A DNA stretch of 9,881 nucleotides, taken from contig WYEK01000138.1 in assembly GCA_009903855.1 (NCBI GenBank), positions 1 through 9,881 of the forward strand. The letters are read 5' to 3'. This DNA comes from Thermocrinis sp. GTDB taxonomy: Bacteria > Aquificota > Aquificia > Aquificales > Aquificaceae. The position numbers were made by a program, and so were the translations under genes. Shown piece after piece: positions 6,277-9,881 of the stretch; position 1 is the first letter of the stretch, and each line of letters begins with the position of its first letter. Under the pieces are notes generated by a model. The model worked only from the letters and a program-made list of their open reading frames with translations, was not told the DNA's origin and ran no database searches.

Positions 6277-6975
6277 TCAACCTCCTTTGTAGTGTCTTCT
6301 AACCACTTCAAGGAAGAGTGGGTTTTCTGCTTCTAAAAGATGCTCATCCACATGGACCTTGGTCTCGGTCCTTGGGAGGTAATGGTTGGCTGGGTTTGTG
6401 CCCATATCTGGGAATAGCACAAAGCCGTTGCGTTCTTTTATCATCCTGTAGGCTTCGCTGTTTGGGTCCTCTATGTCTCCAAAGAACCTTGCCTTTGCGG
6501 GGCATGTTAGCACGCAGGCGGGCTTTCTGTGTTCCGGTGGCAAAGACTCGTCGTATATCCTATCTATACACAGGGTGCATTTTTTCATTACCTTGTCCGC
6601 TTCGTCAAACTCCCTACAACCGTAGGGGCAAGCCCAAGAGCAAAGCTTACAGCCTATGCAATCGTCGTAATTGACAAGCACTATGCCATCCTGCTCCCTC
6701 TTGTAGCTGGCACCGGTGGGGCAGACGGGCACACATGGAGCATCCTGACAATGTAGGCAAGACTTGGGAAGGTGGAAAACTTGCGTATTTGGAAATTCTC
6801 CCATCTCGTAGGACATGATGCGGTTATACCAAACACCTTTTGGGTTCTTGCCGTAGGGATCAAAGTCCGATAGAGGTCCAAAAGAAGCTTGTGTGTTCCA
6901 TTCCTTGCAGTTTGTAGCACAAGCATGACAACCAACGCATGTGTTTAGGTCTATCACTAACGCATACTGGGGCAT
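6277..6975 (-). CDS. soeB: Four-cluster [4Fe-4S] electron-transfer subunit, SoeB-like
   Basis: Iron-sulfur subunit linking the molybdenum active site to the membrane anchor. The 232-residue protein has the sixteen cysteines for four [4Fe-4S] clusters: Cys13, 16, 19, 23; Cys73, 76, 81, 85; Cys106, 109, 112, 116; and Cys133, 136, 154, 158. A seventeenth, Cys120, follows the third group (CPYGCRE), where Ala is commoner. Family signatures include NTCVGC near the start, FHLPKSCLHC, CPTGASYKR (85-93), and VMKKCTLC (129-136). The insertion after the first group (about 30-50: GPLSDFDPYGKNPKG) and the C-terminal NHYLPR resemble SoeB of purple sulfur bacteria. No signal peptide is seen, consistent with a cytoplasmic location. 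Start supported by AAGGAGGAG within the end of the CZB gene; two bases separate them. soeC starts three bases after its stop. Confidence 0.85.
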   Translation of the reverse strand: MPQYALVIDLNTCVGCHACATNCKEWNTQASFGPLSDFDPYGKNPKGVWYNRIMSYEMGEFPNTQVFHLPKSCLHCQDAPCVPVCPTGASYKREQDGIVLVNYDDCIGCKLCSWACPYGCREFDEADKVMKKCTLCIDRIYDESLPPEHRKPACVLTCPAKARFFGDIEDPNSEAYRMIKERNGFVLFPDMGTNPANHYLPRTETKVHVDEHLLEAENPLFLEVVRRHYKGG

Positions 6976-6977
6976 GA

Positions 6978-7367
6978 CTACTCCTCCTTTACAAGCCTTT
7001 TTGATAAAAGCCTTTTTAAGGCTAAAAGCTTACGAAGCAATAAGTTGTTCATTTCTCTCATTCTATTAAGCTTTTCCTCATCTGAGTGCTGAGGATTTTT
7101 GGGGTCTATTTGCATGCTAACCTCATGAAACTCACAATGAATTTTTTCTATCTCCTCCACTAAAGCTCTAACTTCCTCAGGAAGCTCACTCTTTACAGGC
7201 ACCACCATACTGTCCCACTCTAAACCAAAATTACATTCATGGCAAGTTTTGTGGGTAAATTCTTCACCATCTTTTATAGCCCTTTCTAATCTGGATACAT
7301 AAGTATCGTGGTGAGAAATAAAAATACCTACCTTGTTAGCAAGCTCTTCTAACCTTTTAGATGACAT
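6978..7367 (-). CDS. Free-standing CZB-type zinc-binding protein
   Basis: A 129-residue soluble protein that fits the chemoreceptor zinc-binding (CZB) pattern, normally a domain of chemoreceptors or diguanylate cyclases that senses zinc or oxidants. Likely zinc ligands are His20 (in HHDTY, 19-23), Cys45 (CNFGLEW, 45-51), His77 and His81 (HCEFH, 77-81). The spacing of 21 residues between Tyr23 and Cys45 and about 26-30 to the HxxxH agrees with the family. The core motif has one extra residue, CxFGxxW instead of CxFGxW, and a second cysteine (Cys42) and His39/His43 crowd the site. A charged C-terminal helix (about 95-127) follows, but no signalling domain is fused. The start has AAGGAGGT nine bases upstream, in the last codons of the Uma2 gene. 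Local GC is about 33-42% in hand-counted blocks, against about 53-55% in soeA/soeB. The role in this operon is unknown. Confidence 0.75.
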   Translation of the reverse strand: MSSKRLEELANKVGIFISHHDTYVSRLERAIKDGEEFTHKTCHECNFGLEWDSMVVPVKSELPEEVRALVEEIEKIHCEFHEVSMQIDPKNPQHSDEEKLNRMREMNNLLLRKLLALKRLLSKRLVKEE

Positions 7368-7369
7368 CT

Positions 7370-7927
7370 TTACATACCTCCTTCAAAGATTTCTTTTAGG
7401 TCTATTTCTATACCTAAAATCTCCGAGAGGACATTTCCCTTTTCCCTTGCTTGGGAGCTAAGTTTAAAGCCCTCTTCTGTGTTTTTATAAATCTCAAAGG
7501 TCTTTCTATTTGGGTCTAAAAGCCAATACTCCTTTACTCCTGCCCTTTCATAAACTTCCTTTTTCACGATCAGGTCGTAATAAGCGGTGGAGGGAGAGAG
7601 AATTTCCACCACCACATCGGGAGGTCCAAATATGCCCTTTTCTTCAATCTTTGCCTTGCCCTCTTTAAGAAGGACCACTATATCTGGCTGAAAAACATTC
7701 TTTTCGTCAAGATAGAGGTCTATTAAATGAATTACAGTGCCCATTTTTGTTTCTTTCTCAAGTTTATGGAGAAGATAGAGGAGCCTTCCTGCCACTTTCT
7801 GATGTATAACCTCAGGGGTGGGGGTCTCTATCAACTCCCCATTTATGAGCTGATAGTAAGGCGGTCCCTCTGGAAGCCTTTCAAAGTCTCGGGCGGTGTA
7901 TTTTCTTTCTTCCGAGAGCACTTTCAT
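7370..7927 (-). CDS. Uma2-family (DUF820) PD-(D/E)XK nuclease-like protein
   Basis: A 185-residue protein of the Uma2 family, which has the restriction-endonuclease fold; the biological role of the family is poorly known and it is common in cyanobacteria and thermophiles. The expected catalytic pattern is present: Asp82 in QPDIVV (80-85), Glu108 in VVEILSPST (106-114) and Lys122/Lys123 in DLIVKKEVYERAGV (118-131), followed by the typical EYWLLDP (133-139). The N-terminal LINGEL (27-32) and the VIHQ (40-43) before a long helix are also standard, so the protein looks intact. The start ATG at 7927-7925 overlaps the soeA stop TGA (ATGA) and its own ribosome site is weak, so translation is probably coupled to soeA. 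Local GC is low (about 35% at 7381-7440). It has no evident link to sulfur oxidation and may be a passenger. Confidence 0.88.
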   Translation of the reverse strand: MKVLSEERKYTARDFERLPEGPPYYQLINGELIETPTPEVIHQKVAGRLLYLLHKLEKETKMGTVIHLIDLYLDEKNVFQPDIVVLLKEGKAKIEEKGIFGPPDVVVEILSPSTAYYDLIVKKEVYERAGVKEYWLLDPNRKTFEIYKNTEEGFKLSSQAREKGNVLSEILGIEIDLKEIFEGGM

Positions 7928-9881
7928 GGCTTATACCTTAACACCTCCACCCATCTTTCTTTGATGTAATCCAGTGGTTCAACTTCAAACTGCGGATAAG
8001 TCTCCGGCGTTTGGTCCTCTGCCTTATAAACCTTTACCTTTGTGTCAAACCACGCCAAGTGTCCGGTTATGGGGTCTCCGTAGTAAATCTCCCTTCCGCC
8101 TATGTTGATGCTATGGGGGATCACATGGTTTAACAAAAAGCCCTGATGTCCTTCCTCTGCCTCGGGCTTTAGTCCCCAAGTACCTTTCATTTTTCCTATG
8201 GCGTTCCAAGTCCATACAGAGTTGGGTTCTGTGGTATTGGTTAAAAAGACCTGACATTTTACCTTGCCGACTCTTGACTCTACCCAGACCCAGTCCAAGT
8301 GCTTTATGCCAAGCTTTTCTGCGGTCTTGGGGTTCATGTAAAGGTAGTTCCTTGTGGATATCTGCCTTAGCCATGCGTTTTGAGAGTCCCAGGAGTGATA
8401 CATCCACTGGGGTCTTTGGGTAAAGGCATAGAGGGGATAGTCCTTACCAGAGACCTCCTCCTCAAAGGGTGGGTACCAGAAGGGTAGTGGGTCAAAGTAT
8501 TTGACCAGCCTGTCCCTGAGTATAGGGTCGTTGGGTGGTTGATTTTTACCTTCCCAGAGCCCTTGACCCGCAAGCCTGAAGGTTTGCAAGGTCTCAAGGT
8601 AGAAGTTAAAGATAATGGGTGCCACCTTTTTGAGAAAGCCTACGCTAACAGCCCACTCTTGGTAGTCTTTGTTAACATGCCTGTAAAATCTCATATTTTC
8701 TGGCAGTTTGTAGTAGAAAAAGCCCTTGTTCTTTATGTACATCTCAAGCTGGTTGGGGTTCGGTTCCCCTACAAAGTGCTTGTCTCCGTTTTTACCCCTC
8801 CAACCCGCCAGAGCACCCACACCCGGTCTTATCTGCCAGTTTATAAGAAAGTCTTTGAAATCTTTGTATTTCCTTGAACCATCGGGATTGACAAAACCCG
8901 GAAGCTTTAGCCTTGAACCAAGTTCCACCATCACATCACCCCAACCCATCACATCGTAACCGTTAGCTTTGGGGTCTATAATGGGATGCCTTAGGGCATC
9001 TACAGGGCCATCCACTGCAGAGGGTGGTCTGTCAGGCAAAGACAAAGCAAACCACTGCTCCAAGTAGGTAGCATCGGGTAGAACTAAGTCTGAGTATGCT
9101 ACCTGTTCACTGTAAAAGGCGTCTATGGTGATAATCCTGGGAATTATGTAGTTTCCTGCAGGGTCTGTGGCGGTAAGGGCCTGAATGATGTATGGTATGT
9201 TTTGGGAGGAGTTCCAAGCCATATTTGCCATGTAGATCATCAAAACCTCTATGCCGTAGGGATTTTGCTGGTATGCGGCAGGGATCACATTATGTATAAG
9301 CCCGTGGGCGGTGAGTGGAAACCACCAACTGTATGCCCAGTCTATTCTAACCGGGTTTCCTTTCTCATCCACCAAGAGGTCATCAGGGTTCTGCGGATAT
9401 CCAAGGTGGGGCCCTGGATACACTTCTCCATACTTTATTTCGTCTGGTCTAGTAATTTTGTAGGGTTTGGGCAGGTCTTCTATGTGTTTGGGGTATGGGG
9501 GCTTGTTCAAAAAGCCTCCGGGAACATCCACCACCCCCAACATCATCATGAGCAAGAACACAGCCCTTGCGGTCTGAAAACCGTTGGTGTGGGATGCTAT
9601 ACCCCTCATTATGTGAAAGGAGACAGGTCTTCCTATGAACTTTTTGTGTTTTCTGCCCCAAACATCGGTCCATTCTATTGGAATCTCTATAGGATGGTAG
9701 AGGGCTATAGTGCCCATTTCTTTGGCGATCCTTTCTATATCCTTTGCGGGAATGCCAGTAATCTTTTCTACCTTTTCGGGAGAGTAATCTTTCACAAGCC
9801 TTTCTGCAAACATATCAAAGGCGGGTCGGACCTTGTAGCCCTCGGGGGTGGTAAATTCTCCAATAAAGGCTGGGTCTAAGT
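7924..9881 (-). CDS. soeA: Molybdopterin oxidoreductase catalytic subunit, SoeA-like (N-terminus outside window)
   Basis: Catalytic subunit of a DMSO-reductase-family enzyme, carrying bis-MGD molybdenum; sulfite oxidation to sulfate is the best guess. About 651 residues are visible. The frame stays open past the Met codon at 9813 to the right edge, so that Met is internal and the N-terminal [4Fe-4S] and first MGD-binding parts (about 300 residues) are missing. Counting from that Met, conserved stretches are RGIASHTNGFQT (70-81), LGVVDVPGGF (92-101), SDLVLPDATYLEQW (241-254), and the C-terminal MGD-binding domain from about 458 (RPQWMYHSWDSQNAWLRQI, 467-485; EKLGIKHLDWVWVES, 499-513). NGFQT...DVPGG and the HSWDSQNAWLRQ segment resemble SoeA. 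Any Tat signal would lie outside. It overlaps the Uma2 gene by four bases. Alternatives are polysulfide, thiosulfate or tetrathionate reductase. Confidence 0.85.
   Translation of the reverse strand, partial: LDPAFIGEFTTPEGYKVRPAFDMFAERLVKDYSPEKVEKITGIPAKDIERIAKEMGTIALYHPIEIPIEWTDVWGRKHKKFIGRPVSFHIMRGIASHTNGFQTARAVFLLMMMLGVVDVPGGFLNKPPYPKHIEDLPKPYKITRPDEIKYGEVYPGPHLGYPQNPDDLLVDEKGNPVRIDWAYSWWFPLTAHGLIHNVIPAAYQQNPYGIEVLMIYMANMAWNSSQNIPYIIQALTATDPAGNYIIPRIITIDAFYSEQVAYSDLVLPDATYLEQWFALSLPDRPPSAVDGPVDALRHPIIDPKANGYDVMGWGDVMVELGSRLKLPGFVNPDGSRKYKDFKDFLINWQIRPGVGALAGWRGKNGDKHFVGEPNPNQLEMYIKNKGFFYYKLPENMRFYRHVNKDYQEWAVSVGFLKKVAPIIFNFYLETLQTFRLAGQGLWEGKNQPPNDPILRDRLVKYFDPLPFWYPPFEEEVSGKDYPLYAFTQRPQWMYHSWDSQNAWLRQISTRNYLYMNPKTAEKLGIKHLDWVWVESRVGKVKCQVFLTNTTEPNSVWTWNAIGKMKGTWGLKPEAEEGHQGFLLNHVIPHSINIGGREIYYGDPITGHLAWFDTKVKVYKAEDQTPETYPQFEVEPLDYIKERWVEVLRYKP

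Noticed and set aside
7232..7243. Cytochrome c heme site at the CHEC segment of the CZB-like protein
   Set aside because: A heme site needs CxxCH; here the residue after the second Cys is Asn, and the protein has no signal peptide.
6978..7367. Hemerythrin-like oxygen-binding protein
   Set aside because: The His/Cys spacing follows HxxY...C...HxxxH of CZB; the HxxxE and HxxxxD elements of a diiron hemerythrin are not seen.
9811..9813. Start codon for the molybdopterin subunit at 9813
   Set aside because: The frame continues open to the window edge with protein-like sequence, and family members have about 300 more N-terminal residues.
9202..9879. Plus-strand open frame of 225 codons opposite soeA
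   Set aside because: It lies wholly antisense to well-conserved molybdopterin-subunit sequence, has an irregular Cys/Gly/Tyr-rich composition with no recognisable motif, and has no supporting neighbour on that strand.

Overview
The window most likely comes from the chromosome of an Aquificales bacterium: a thermophilic, hydrogen- or sulfur-oxidising chemoautotroph of the Hydrogenobacter/Thermocrinis type. The main reason is a two-gene pair, ccsA-ccsB. Their products look like the large and small subunits of citryl-CoA synthetase, the first half of the two-step citrate cleavage used in the reductive TCA cycle of this group. Tight gene packing, strong GGAGG ribosome binding sites and Lys/Glu-rich proteins agree with this. 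Genus and species cannot be fixed from the sequence alone.

Layout from left to right. Positions 1-179 hold the end of a plus-strand gene of uncertain family, with a weak FtsL-like look. A minus-strand cluster follows, transcribed from 2817 down to 193: a DEAD-box RNA helicase, a small GYD-domain protein, a 111-residue helical protein of unknown function that overlaps the next gene, and metF (5,10-methylenetetrahydrofolate reductase). A 96-base divergent promoter region (2818-2913) separates this cluster from the plus-strand ccsA-ccsB operon (2914-5235). A strong GC hairpin at 5241-5255 sits between the convergent ends of ccsB and the next cluster and can serve as terminator for both.

The right half (9881 down to 5260) is one tightly packed minus-strand operon for a three-subunit molybdenum/iron-sulfur membrane oxidoreductase. 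It encodes a molybdopterin subunit (N-terminus beyond the window), a four-cluster ferredoxin-like subunit and a DmsC-type eight-helix membrane anchor. Subunit types and motifs fit SoeABC, the cytoplasm-facing sulfite:quinone oxidoreductase, best, but the substrate is inferred. Two unrelated small genes lie between the A and B subunit genes: a Uma2-family (PD-(D/E)XK nuclease-like) protein that overlaps the end of soeA by four bases, and a free-standing CZB-type zinc-binding protein. Both are clearly richer in A+T than the oxidoreductase genes, which suggests they were inserted into the operon.

Functionally, the window joins carbon fixation (citryl-CoA synthetase, and C1-folate metabolism through MetF) to electron input from a reduced sulfur compound. 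The most unusual element is the Uma2 + CZB pair inside the oxidoreductase operon. I see no tRNA, rRNA, CRISPR array, insertion sequence or long repeat, and no stretch over 300 bases without a gene.
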